DNA of 7,688 nucleotides from contig CALKWU010000086.1 of NCBI GenBank assembly GCA_938004015.1, positions 1 through 7,688 on the forward strand. Reading direction: 5' to 3'. The notes beneath the pieces were generated by a model, which saw nothing but the letters and a program-made list of their open reading frames with translations, did no database searches and was not told the DNA's origin. A program made the translations under genes and the position numbers. This document shows positions 1-5,132 of this stretch, in pieces. Source of the stretch: an uncultured Oceanobacillus sp. Its GTDB lineage: Bacteria > Bacillota > Bacilli > Bacillales > Amphibacillaceae. Each line of letters opens with the position of its first letter. Position 1 is the first letter of the stretch.

Positions 1-53
1 CGTAAAATATGATTATACGAAACTATGAAACGAACAAGAATCAACGCAAATTT

Positions 54-68
54 TCGGAAGCGCTTCCA
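54..68 (+). promoter_or_regulatory. cre-like CcpA site ahead of the Lon-family gene
   Basis: A perfect 12-bp palindrome, GGAAGCGCTTCC, lies at 56-67, about 50 bases before the chosen start of the Lon-family gene. Read as a 15-mer it matches the cre consensus WTGNAANCGNWNNCA at every fixed position except one, on either strand. Its place between a possible -10 box (TATGAT at 8-13; any -35 would be outside the window) and the gene would suit a CcpA roadblock. The palindrome is seen directly; binding by CcpA is inference. Confidence 0.45.
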
Positions 69-118
69 TGATAGGGCCACCAAAAGCAAAGGTCAAACAT
101 CAAAATGAAGGTGATAAG

Positions 119-2554
119 ATGGCGAATGAAAACGTGAAAGAGCGGACAGCACTAACTCCTGAGGAATTGAAGCGGACAGTAGATGGGATGGAATTCGAGT
201 TCGAAACGACGGAACAAGTGCCGAAACTAGTGAACATCATCGGTCAAGAACGGGGACGCACCGTCATGGAATTCGGGCTGGAAATCGACAAACCCGGTTA
301 CAATCTGTATATTTCCGGTATTTCCGGTACTGGAAAAACAACATTCACGAACTCCATCATCAAGAAGTTTTCCAATCGGAAAGTCGAACTGTTCGATTGG
401 TGTTATGTCAACAACTTCGAAGACAGCCACAAACCGAAAGTGTTGAAACTACCCGTAGGCAAGGGAAAAGAGCTGCGGGATGACATGGATCATTTGATTG
501 AAATATTAAAGATCGATTTGCCGAAAGCATTCAATGATGAAAACTATCAAAGAGAAAAGGCTGCTATCATTCGTCAATACAATGAAAAAATCGCTGGCAT
601 TACAAAACAAATGAACGAAACCGCAGCCGCCCACGAATTTATGATCCGCCAAACGAGCGACGGGATTATCGCACTACCTGTCGTCGATGGTCAACCAATG
701 AATGACGATCAATTCAGACAGCTCAGTGAAGAAAAAGTCGATGAAATCAAAGAAAAATCCGCCCTCATCCAAGAAAAAATACTCGATACGACCAATAAAA
801 TCCGGGCGCTTGAAAAAGAAGCCCAAAAAGAACTGAACACCCTCGACCACCGTGTTGCGCAACATGCAACTGAATTCCATATCAATGAGTTAAAACGTAA
901 ATATGAAGATTATCCGGATGTGCTGGCTTATCTCGATGCGGTCCAAACGGATATTTTGGATCATCCGGAAAGCTTCTTTGAAGAAAAACAGGATGGGGAT
1001 ATGTTCCCGTTCGTTCCAAGCCGCCCAAAATCATCCCATGATAAATACAAGGTCAATTTGTTTGTGGACAACAGTGAAACGAAAGGTGCACCGGTCATCA
1101 CAGCGGACAACCCGACATACTACAACTTGGTCGGCAAAGTGGAATATGAAAGCCGCATGGGGGTCATGAGCACGAATTTCCGAAAAATCATGCCCGGCTT
1201 CCTCCACGAAGCGAACGGCGGCTACATCATCATCCAAGCAAAAGATATTTTGTCGAAAGCCTATGCTTGGGAAGGGTTGAAACGCGCGCTTTTGAATAAA
1301 AAGCTACAGATCGAAAACATGAGTGAACATGTCGGCTTAGTGGCGACGACATCCCTTACTCCTGATCCGATCCCCCTCGATGTGAAAGTCATTATGATCG
1401 GAAGTATGGAAATCTATCAACTGCTTTATAACTATGACGAAGATTTCCGGAAACTGTTCAAAATCCGTGCCGACTTCGATGTGGAGATGGACTATACGTT
1501 GGAAAACATGACGAAGCTCGCAAGTTTCGTCCACACTCAATGTAAAGAACATGATTTGCGGCATTTTGACCGTTCAGCAGTTGCAAAACTCGTGGAATAC
1601 AGCTCGCGCCTTGCCGGCCATAAAGAAAAATTGTCGACCCGCTTCAACCAACAAGTGGAAATCATTTACGAAGCGGACACATGGGCGAAGATGATGGGGG
1701 ATGATCTCGTATCCGCCAAACACGTGCAGCAGGCGATTGAAGAAAAAGAATATCGCTCCAATTTATATGAAGAAAAATTGCAAGAAAGCATTGATGAAGG
1801 TTCGATTTTAATTGACACGGAAGGCAAGGTGGTCGGCCAAGTGAACGGACTTGCCGTCTACAAACTTGGCGAATATCAATTCGGCAAACCTTCCCGGATC
1901 ACGGCAACGACGTTTGTCGGACAGAACGGAATCGTCAACATCGAACGGGAAAGCAAAATGAGCGGCAGAATCCATAATAAAGGGATTTATATTCTGGGTG
2001 GTTATCTCGGACAAAAATTCGCCCAAAAGAATCCGCTAGCTTTGACGGCCCATATCGCTTTTGAACAATCCTATGGCGGTGTCGACGGAGACAGTGCATC
2101 GAGTACGGAATTATATGCCCTTTTATCGAGCTTGGCCGATGTTCCAATCGACCAAGGACTCGCCGTGACGGGCTCCGTTAACCAGAAGGGAGAAATCCAG
2201 CCGGTCGGCGGTGTCAATGAAAAAATCGAAGGCTTCTTTACCGTCTGCAAGAATAAAGGACTCACCGGAAAACAAGGCGTGCTTATCCCGCATCAAAACG
2301 TCCAAAATCTAATGTTGAAAGATGAAGTCGTCGAAGCGGTGAAGGAAGGAAAATTCCATATTTATGCAGTGAAAACGATTGAAGAAGGAATTGAACTGCT
2401 GACCGGACTCCCTGCCGGTGAATTGGACGAAGAAACCGGGGAATATGAAAAGGACTCTGTCTATTGGAGAGTCTCACAAAAATTGAAAAAATACGCCCGA
2501 CTATCCGAGGGAGATTCGGATAAAAAGGATGAGGAAGAAATGGAAGAAGAATGA
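119..2554 (+). CDS. Lon-family ATP-dependent protease, AAA_32/LonC-helical type (YcbZ-like)
   Basis: Predicted cytosolic serine protease of peptidase family S16 with a fused AAA+ domain, 811 residues, no signal peptide or membrane span. Walker A (GISGTGKT) is at residues 67-74. A long charged helical region with coiled-coil character at about 140-250 fits the LonC-type helical insertion. The AAA fold resumes with GGYIIIQAKD at 367-376, where a usual Walker B acid is not evident, and an arginine-rich RKLFKIRADF segment at 444-453. The Lon protease domain covers about 575-765: catalytic Ser659 in DGDSAS and Lys702 in GGVNEK, 43 residues apart as in E. coli Lon. The tail is strongly acidic. An in-frame ATG at 68 is possible, but ATG 119 has AAGGTGAT just upstream and is preferred; the extra 17 residues are not domain-like. 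The gene appears monocistronic. The family is sure; the substrate is unknown. Bacillota generally also have LonA, so this is probably an accessory protease. Confidence 0.93.
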   Translation: MANENVKERTALTPEELKRTVDGMEFEFETTEQVPKLVNIIGQERGRTVMEFGLEIDKPGYNLYISGISGTGKTTFTNSIIKKFSNRKVELFDWCYVNNFEDSHKPKVLKLPVGKGKELRDDMDHLIEILKIDLPKAFNDENYQREKAAIIRQYNEKIAGITKQMNETAAAHEFMIRQTSDGIIALPVVDGQPMNDDQFRQLSEEKVDEIKEKSALIQEKILDTTNKIRALEKEAQKELNTLDHRVAQHATEFHINELKRKYEDYPDVLAYLDAVQTDILDHPESFFEEKQDGDMFPFVPSRPKSSHDKYKVNLFVDNSETKGAPVITADNPTYYNLVGKVEYESRMGVMSTNFRKIMPGFLHEANGGYIIIQAKDILSKAYAWEGLKRALLNKKLQIENMSEHVGLVATTSLTPDPIPLDVKVIMIGSMEIYQLLYNYDEDFRKLFKIRADFDVEMDYTLENMTKLASFVHTQCKEHDLRHFDRSAVAKLVEYSSRLAGHKEKLSTRFNQQVEIIYEADTWAKMMGDDLVSAKHVQQAIEEKEYRSNLYEEKLQESIDEGSILIDTEGKVVGQVNGLAVYKLGEYQFGKPSRITATTFVGQNGIVNIERESKMSGRIHNKGIYILGGYLGQKFAQKNPLALTAHIAFEQSYGGVDGDSASSTELYALLSSLADVPIDQGLAVTGSVNQKGEIQPVGGVNEKIEGFFTVCKNKGLTGKQGVLIPHQNVQNLMLKDEVVEAVKEGKFHIYAVKTIEEGIELLTGLPAGELDEETGEYEKDSVYWRVSQKLKKYARLSEGDSDKKDEEEMEEE

Positions 2555-2926
2555 TCGGTGCGTGTTTTGTCCGCTCACGGTTACTGAGAAAGCAGTGGTA
2601 TTTGAGATTGATTGGTCTAGGTACACATTCTGATACGTGTTTACGGTAGCTCGATGAGTTTAGGGCTGCCGTTGTTTTGTATGCGTCTTGGCAATGGATA
2701 TTAAGTGAGGCTACCATTAGCGCTCGAGATTGTAATTGATGCATGCCCAACTCATATTGGTGGTGAATACGAAGTAAGTGCAACCGCTTTGCTTGGCTTC
2801 TTATACGCTTTTGCACTTCAATGCGAGTATTTTCCCATAAGCGTAAGGATGAAGATTATGTTATTCTTTTATATAGAGAATTCATACTGAGAGAATGGAC
2901 TTAGTCGTGAGAAAGGGTGCGCTAGG
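2555..2926. other. spacer between Lon-family gene and membrane-protein gene
   Basis: This 372-base stretch holds the candidate terminator and no convincing gene. A 61-codon GTG frame at 2705-2890 lacks a ribosome binding site and resembles no family I know. An 8-bp inverted repeat, AAGTGCAA at 2776-2783 with TTGCACTT at 2811-2818, encloses 27 bases and has no T tract. I could not find a convincing sigma-A promoter for the gene at 2927, although the A/T-rich stretch around 2860-2890 is the likeliest place. Confidence 0.5.
2643..2680 (+). terminator. candidate intrinsic terminator of the Lon-family gene
   Basis: ACGGTAGC (2643-2650) can pair with GCTGCCGT (2665-2672), giving an 8-bp stem with one G-U pair and a 14-base loop, followed by the T-rich TGTTTTGT. 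It lies about 90 bases after the stop codon. The T tract is interrupted, so strength is uncertain. Confidence 0.4.
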
Positions 2927-3322
2927 TTGCAATTTTTTAAGTTGAATACCGTTAGTTTTCTTTACGCTTTAGCTCTATTTATTGCGGTTGAGTTTATGCT
3001 TAAAGTCGCCAATATCGACAATCTGACAAGTGATGAGAGAATGATTGTGAATTCGATTACAATACTTACATTTCTCGTCGTTGTCTTAGGCACAGGAATT
3101 GCCTTGGCTTTCTTGACAAAAAAGTGGTTCGGAAAACAAAAAGTCAGATTCTGGACATCGATTCTCTGGATACCTTATCTTGCACTTTTTGTTTTAATTT
3201 TAACACAAGTATTCCCTGGAAATGCCTCACCTAGCCCGACCAATTCTTCTATTCTATACGTTTTGATTGGTACGCTCATTCTTTATCCGATTTATATTGT
3301 TATCGTTAACTTGTTGAAATGA
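2927..3322 (+). CDS. small four-span membrane protein, function unknown
   Basis: The product has 131 residues and I do not recognise its family. Four hydrophobic stretches suitable as membrane helices lie at about 8-27, 42-64, 76-95 and 109-129. They are joined by a short polar loop with acidic residues (28-40), a basic loop (65-74, KKWFGKQKVR) and a Pro/Ser-rich loop (97-107). By the positive-inside rule the basic loop should be cytoplasmic. The start is a TTG at 2927, supported by AAAGGGTG nine bases upstream; the first in-frame ATG would fall at residue 24 and cut off the first helix. No signal peptide cleavage site or lipobox is visible. It stands alone: the Lon gene is 370 bases upstream behind a candidate terminator, and the next gene is convergent. 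The even composition and sharply alternating helices and loops support a real gene. No function is assigned. Confidence 0.65.
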   Translation: MQFFKLNTVSFLYALALFIAVEFMLKVANIDNLTSDERMIVNSITILTFLVVVLGTGIALAFLTKKWFGKQKVRFWTSILWIPYLALFVLILTQVFPGNASPSPTNSSILYVLIGTLILYPIYIVIVNLLK

Positions 3323-3337
3323 ATCTAGTATTATGCA

Positions 3338-3408
3338 GATGGGTCGACGAATTAAGTTAAATATTTTTCAACAGACTCCAACCCGACTCGACCCTCATCC
3401 TTTTTGTT
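3338..3408 (+). terminator. candidate terminator of the small membrane-protein gene
   Basis: GGGTCGA at 3341-3347 is complementary to TCGACCC at 3388-3394, and GAT (3338-3340) can extend the stem with ATC (3397-3399) across a two-base bulge. The stem is followed directly by CTTTTTGTTT. The T tract favours termination on the plus strand, just after the stop at 3322. The 40-base loop is unusually large, so confidence is modest. Confidence 0.35.
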
Positions 3409-3558
3409 TCTGTAGTAGAACTGTTTTTGCCCGTTTCATCCTTTACAGATACATTTTTCAATTCATCCCCCCTTATGGTCCATTTATTTTTGTATTCAAT
3501 CAAGTTAAATTGTTCCACTCGAAAACACCCAACCTGATTCAGAATTCCGAAAATCGTA

Positions 3559-3596
3559 AAAAAGAAAAAACCGACAACTCCAATAAGGATTGTCGG
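3559..3596 (-). terminator. strong intrinsic terminator downstream of the holin gene
   Basis: On the minus strand, CCGACAA and TTGTCGG form a perfect 7-bp stem (plus-strand positions 3571-3577 and 3590-3596), followed by TTTTTTCTTTTTT. The loop is 12 bases and could shorten by further pairing. The T tract exists only on the minus strand, so it terminates leftward transcription. It begins about 45 bases after the holin stop codon. Confidence 0.85.
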
Positions 3597-3640
3597 CTGT
3601 AACCCAAATTTTACTATCATCTATATTGAAAAATCTTAAC

Positions 3641-3898
3641 CTATTTACCGTCATCCACTTTGTCCCTTTTGCTCAGTTCGAATAGTCCAGTTGCTGCCAG
3701 TCCGCTTATCCCACCGGCCCAAATCCGGACGAGGGAATCGGTATCAAGGAAAGTTGCTGAAGCGCCAAGCCCGATTCCAACTACAATTGAAATGATCGGC
3801 AAGTATCTTTTATTCACATTGGTTGAAATTTTCACCGCCTGAACGAGACCAGATGTGACTGGAGTTATAATTGTCGCTAATGTAAGAATTTCTATCAC
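3641..3898 (-). CDS. phage holin, A118 Hol118-like family
   Basis: The product is a small membrane protein of 85 residues resembling Listeria phage A118 holin Hol118, from memory of that family: an N-terminal MIE, a proline in the first helix (TPVTSGLVQAV), a KRYLP segment before helix two, then a G/A-rich GIGLGASATFLD and IWAGGISGLAATGLFE in helix three. Three helices are predicted at about 4-20, 33-52 and 57-76, with a charged tail (SKRDKVDDGK). Holins of this kind gather in the cytoplasmic membrane and open lesions that let endolysin out. Two GTG starts are possible. GTG 3904 is only three bases from GGAGG (3908-3912); GTG 3898 is nine bases from it and is chosen. No endolysin, tail or other phage gene is in the window, so this is either a prophage relic or a host-recruited holin. 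Family call fairly sure; current role unknown. Confidence 0.8.
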   Translation of the reverse strand: MIEILTLATIITPVTSGLVQAVKISTNVNKRYLPIISIVVGIGLGASATFLDTDSLVRIWAGGISGLAATGLFELSKRDKVDDGK

Positions 3899-3900
3899 AG

Positions 3901-3978
3901 TCACTCACCTCCAGTGCTTGTCTGAATTGGAACAAAAGCGGAAAATCCACTTACTGGGTTTGTCCCTACCAAATCCAT
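3901..3978 (-). other. 25-codon open frame abutting the holin start; leader peptide or relic
   Basis: On the minus strand an ATG at 3978 begins a 25-codon frame (MDLVGTNPVSGF... ending TSTGGE) whose TGA at 3901-3903 lies two bases before the chosen holin GTG and overlaps the alternative GTG at 3904 as GTGA. The same frame stays open back to a TAG at 4018-4020, giving 38 sense codons, with a hydrophobic stretch (PFLLTAGWLMDLVG) and a TTG at 3999 as another possible start. The holin ribosome binding site lies inside its last codons, an arrangement that fits translational coupling. It could equally be the 3' remnant of a truncated phage gene, or chance. I recognise no family. Confidence 0.25.
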
Positions 3979-4031
3979 CAGCCAACCTGCAGTTAACAAA
4001 AACGGAATGACCCTGTCCTAAGTTATGAATC

Positions 4032-4129
4032 TTTTTTATTGCTTGTGATCATCCGTTTTGATATTCTACGTCATTTTTCAAAAGTTGACTCTACATTTTA
4101 ATCAATTTCCGTTTTTTATTGCTCATCCG
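4032..4129. repeat. imperfect direct repeat pair
   Basis: The 12-mer TTTTTTATTGCT occurs at 4032-4043 and again at 4112-4123. The first copy continues TGTGATCATCCG and the second CATCCG, so the second copy (4112-4129) equals the first (4032-4055) with six bases removed. The copies are 80 bases apart. Function unknown; a small duplication or recombination trace is the simplest reading. Confidence 0.5.
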
Positions 4130-4334
4130 CTGAGGAAATCAACTGAACATCATCATTTCGTTTAATCAGACACTCCCCAAAACTGAAATCATTCTTTTCC
4201 TTCAAATCAATAAAACGGGATTCCGCACAAATTTTCTGAAACCGCCCATTCTCTCTAGAATCCAAAAACTTATCTGTTCAAATCCATGAGAAGGCAAACT
4301 TTCTCAAACCATTTGAAAAACTGTCAGAAACCAC
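4116..4334 (-). pseudogene. possible gene remnant interrupted by an in-frame TGA
   Basis: Read leftward from a GTG at 4334, one frame gives 18 codons, a TGA, then 53 more sense codons to a TAA at 4116-4118. The second part has protein-like composition, with segments such as RFQKICAESRFIDLKEKND and FGECLIKRNDDVQLISSADE. Changing the one TGA to a sense codon would give a 72-residue frame. There is no good ribosome binding site at the GTG and I recognise no family. In AT-rich spacer DNA a frame of this length with one stop can occur by chance, so this is a weak call. Confidence 0.2.
4277..4317. repeat. nested inverted repeat upstream of the dehydrogenase operon
   Basis: Two perfect stems are nested: TTCAAAT (4277-4283) with ATTTGAA (4311-4317), and TGAGAA (4287-4292) with TTCTCA (4301-4306), around an 8-base loop. 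The two stems are separated by a 3-by-4 internal loop. No T tract follows on either strand in a position for termination. It lies about 50 bases before the cre site, so a DNA operator or an RNA structure is possible; neither is shown. Confidence 0.4.
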
Positions 4335-4363
4335 CTATGTCCCATCACATCAACTACTTTACC

Positions 4364-4378
4364 TGTTAGCGTTTACAA
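4364..4378 (-). promoter_or_regulatory. cre site (CcpA operator) overlapping the -35 box
   Basis: On the minus strand TTGTAAACGCTAACA matches the cre consensus WTGNAANCGNWNNCA at every fixed position, and also TGWAANCGNTWNCA. It covers the -35 box (4372-4377) of the dehydrogenase operon promoter, the arrangement expected for direct carbon catabolite repression of a catabolic operon. The match is seen; occupancy by CcpA with HPr-Ser-P is inference from Bacillota biology. Confidence 0.65.
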
Positions 4379-4400
4379 CCTTTTCATCATAGGCTTTAAT
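4372..4400 (+). promoter_or_regulatory. sigma-A-type promoter of the dehydrogenase operon
   Basis: A -35 box TTTACA (4372-4377, 5 of 6 to TTGACA) and a -10 box TTTAAT (4395-4400, 5 of 6 to TATAAT) are separated by exactly 17 bases. Transcription would start near 4406-4408, giving a leader of about 80 bases before the first gene. A second TATAAT at 4416-4421 has no good -35 partner and is the poorer candidate. Confidence 0.6.
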
Positions 4401-4405
4401 AATTC

Positions 4406-4426
4406 ATGAAAATATTATAATTTCAT
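4406..4426. promoter_or_regulatory. 21-bp dyad, candidate operator at the transcription start
   Basis: Arms ATGAAA and TTTCAT flank an A/T core. Nine of the ten base pairs around the centre (18 of 20 positions) are symmetric. It would cover about +1 to +21 of the operon transcript, a typical place for a repressor operator. GntR- or IclR-family regulators often control amino/imino acid catabolic operons, but no regulator gene lies in the window, so the binder is unknown. A/T-rich DNA makes chance symmetry more likely than usual. Confidence 0.45.
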
Positions 4427-4488
4427 TATTTTTTTGATAGAATAGGAATTAGTCAATGATTTTCCATTCATATACGAGGGGGGTTACC

Positions 4489-4761
4489 ATGAAAGACACA
4501 ATTATTTGCAGATGTGAGGAAGTGACTCTGGGAGAGTTGGAAGAACTTGCGAAAAAACATCACAGTTCAGCACGTGAATTGAAATTATTGTCGAGAGCCG
4601 GAATGGGTTTTTGCGGCGGACGCACATGCCGTCAAGCGGTGGATCGGGTGTTGACGAGCATTACAAAAAAAGATCCGACCGATGCCCTTCCGTTAAAAGT
4701 CGCCCCTCCTGTCAGACCAATGTCATTAGTCGATTTGGGAGGTGCCGCAAAAGATGAATAA
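4489..4761 (+). CDS. stand-alone BFD-like [2Fe-2S] protein, dehydrogenase complex subunit
   Basis: Predicted small electron-transfer subunit of 90 residues. It is a BFD-type (bacterioferritin-associated ferredoxin-like, Fer2_BFD) domain with cysteines C7-x-C9 and C42-x4-C47, the four expected ligands for one [2Fe-2S] cluster, followed by a proline-rich tail (APPVRPMSLVDL, 72-83). In HcnB and octopine/nopaline oxidase subunits such a domain and a similar RP-rich tail form the C-terminus of the FAD protein; here they are a separate gene placed first. An in-frame ATG at 4456 is possible, but GAGGGGGG at 4476-4483, five bases before ATG 4489, decides the start, and family members begin close to the CxC motif. 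It is first in a four-gene operon and its end overlaps the next start by eight bases, so translation is probably coupled. Soluble, with no signal peptide. Domain sure; role in the complex inferred from context. Confidence 0.88.
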   Translation: MKDTIICRCEEVTLGELEELAKKHHSSARELKLLSRAGMGFCGGRTCRQAVDRVLTSITKKDPTDALPLKVAPPVRPMSLVDLGGAAKDE

Positions 4762-5131
4762 CCGCATCGAAAATCATCCTATTTTAGGTGAACTGGAAAA
4801 AAGAAAAAAAGTGACATTTCAATTTGACGGGAAATCGTATGAAGGATATGAAGGTGATACGATCGCAGCCGCCCTACTCGCAAACGGAATACGCACACTC
4901 CGCAAACATGAAGAATCCGGAAACCCTCGTGGGATTTATTGCAATATCGGCCATTGCTATGAGTGCCGTGTGACCGTTGATGGCGAGACGAATGTGCGAG
5001 CTTGTCTCACCCCGATCAAAGAAAATATGGTCGTAGAAAGTGGGAAAGTCCAGCCTTCACCATTAGACCCTTCAAAAGAAAACATACCGAGGACGTATGC
5101 CGAATATATGGAAATGGAGGGAGAAAAATAG
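4754..5131 (+). CDS. (2Fe-2S)-binding ferredoxin-like subunit, HcnA-like (Fer2_4)
   Basis: Protein of 125 residues with a Fer2_4-type beta-grasp fold. The N-terminal strand pair (VTFQFDGKSYEGYEGDTIAAALLANGI, about 20-46) is followed by the cluster ligands C63-x4-C68-x2-C71-x12-C84, the plant-ferredoxin pattern. The same module is HcnA of hydrogen cyanide synthase, the small subunit of heteromeric hydroxyproline/proline dehydrogenases, and the N-terminus of sarcosine oxidase alpha, where the cluster is commonly lost; here all four cysteines are kept. It should pass electrons between the flavins and an outside acceptor. ATG 4754 is chosen: GGGAGGTG at 4737-4744 lies nine bases upstream, and a GTG at 4742 would fall within that site. 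It overlaps the first gene by eight bases and ends one base before the next start. Domain sure; partners inferred. Confidence 0.9.
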   Translation: MNNRIENHPILGELEKRKKVTFQFDGKSYEGYEGDTIAAALLANGIRTLRKHEESGNPRGIYCNIGHCYECRVTVDGETNVRACLTPIKENMVVESGKVQPSPLDPSKENIPRTYAEYMEMEGEK

Positions 5132-5132
5132 A

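Larger units (their letters stand above)
3323..3640. other. convergent spacer with back-to-back terminators
   Basis: This 318-base region separates two genes that point at each other, and holds one terminator-like structure for each. Long overlapping frames are open on both strands (plus 3333-3602, minus 3357-3620), but neither has a ribosome binding site and both run through the terminator hairpins, so I do not call them genes. Low sequence complexity (A, T and C runs) explains the lack of stops. Confidence 0.5.
3899..4363. other. AT-rich divergent spacer without a convincing intact gene
   Basis: This stretch between the leftward holin and the rightward dehydrogenase operon is visibly AT-rich and holds no intact gene I can support. 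It contains the short frame next to the holin, an imperfect direct repeat (4032-4055 and 4112-4129), a possible broken minus-strand gene (4116-4334) and a nested inverted repeat (4277-4317). No convincing holin promoter was found on the minus strand. The mixture suggests decayed, possibly prophage-derived, DNA. Confidence 0.45.

Noticed and set aside
68..118. Upstream ATG extending the Lon-family protein by 17 residues
   Set aside because: ATG 119 has a good AAGGTGAT ribosome binding site, while ATG 68 falls at the edge of the cre-like palindrome with no purine-rich site suited to initiation.
2283..2816. 177-codon minus-strand frame
   Set aside because: Half of it is antisense to the 3' end of the Lon-family gene, it is rich in Arg, His, Ser and Pro as shadow frames are, and it reads through the candidate Lon terminator.
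2705..2890. 61-codon plus-strand GTG frame in the spacer
   Set aside because: No ribosome binding site, no recognised motif, and composition does not separate it from chance.
3333..3602. 89-codon plus-strand frame
   Set aside because: No ribosome binding site, odd Phe/Pro/Lys-rich composition and antisense to the strong holin terminator; best explained by low-complexity DNA.
3357..3620. 87-codon minus-strand frame downstream of the holin with a hydrophobic N-terminal part
   Set aside because: It has no ribosome binding site near its ATG, its early codons form the holin terminator hairpin and T tract (the FFFF run comes from it), and its end covers the second hairpin arm of the facing terminator.
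4275..4286. GTTCAAATCC resembles a tRNA T-loop, suggesting a tRNA end or phage attachment site
   Set aside because: Flanking bases do not pair as a T stem and there is no acceptor stem or anticodon arm; the bases are explained by the inverted repeat.
4416..4421. Perfect TATAAT as the operon -10 box
   Set aside because: No acceptable -35 hexamer lies 16-18 bases upstream, whereas TTTACA/TTTAAT has ideal spacing just upstream; kept only as an alternative.
4456..4488. Upstream ATG extending the BFD-like protein by 11 residues
   Set aside because: The added residues would be encoded by the ribosome binding site region itself (GAGGGGGG), and the family begins near the CxC motif.
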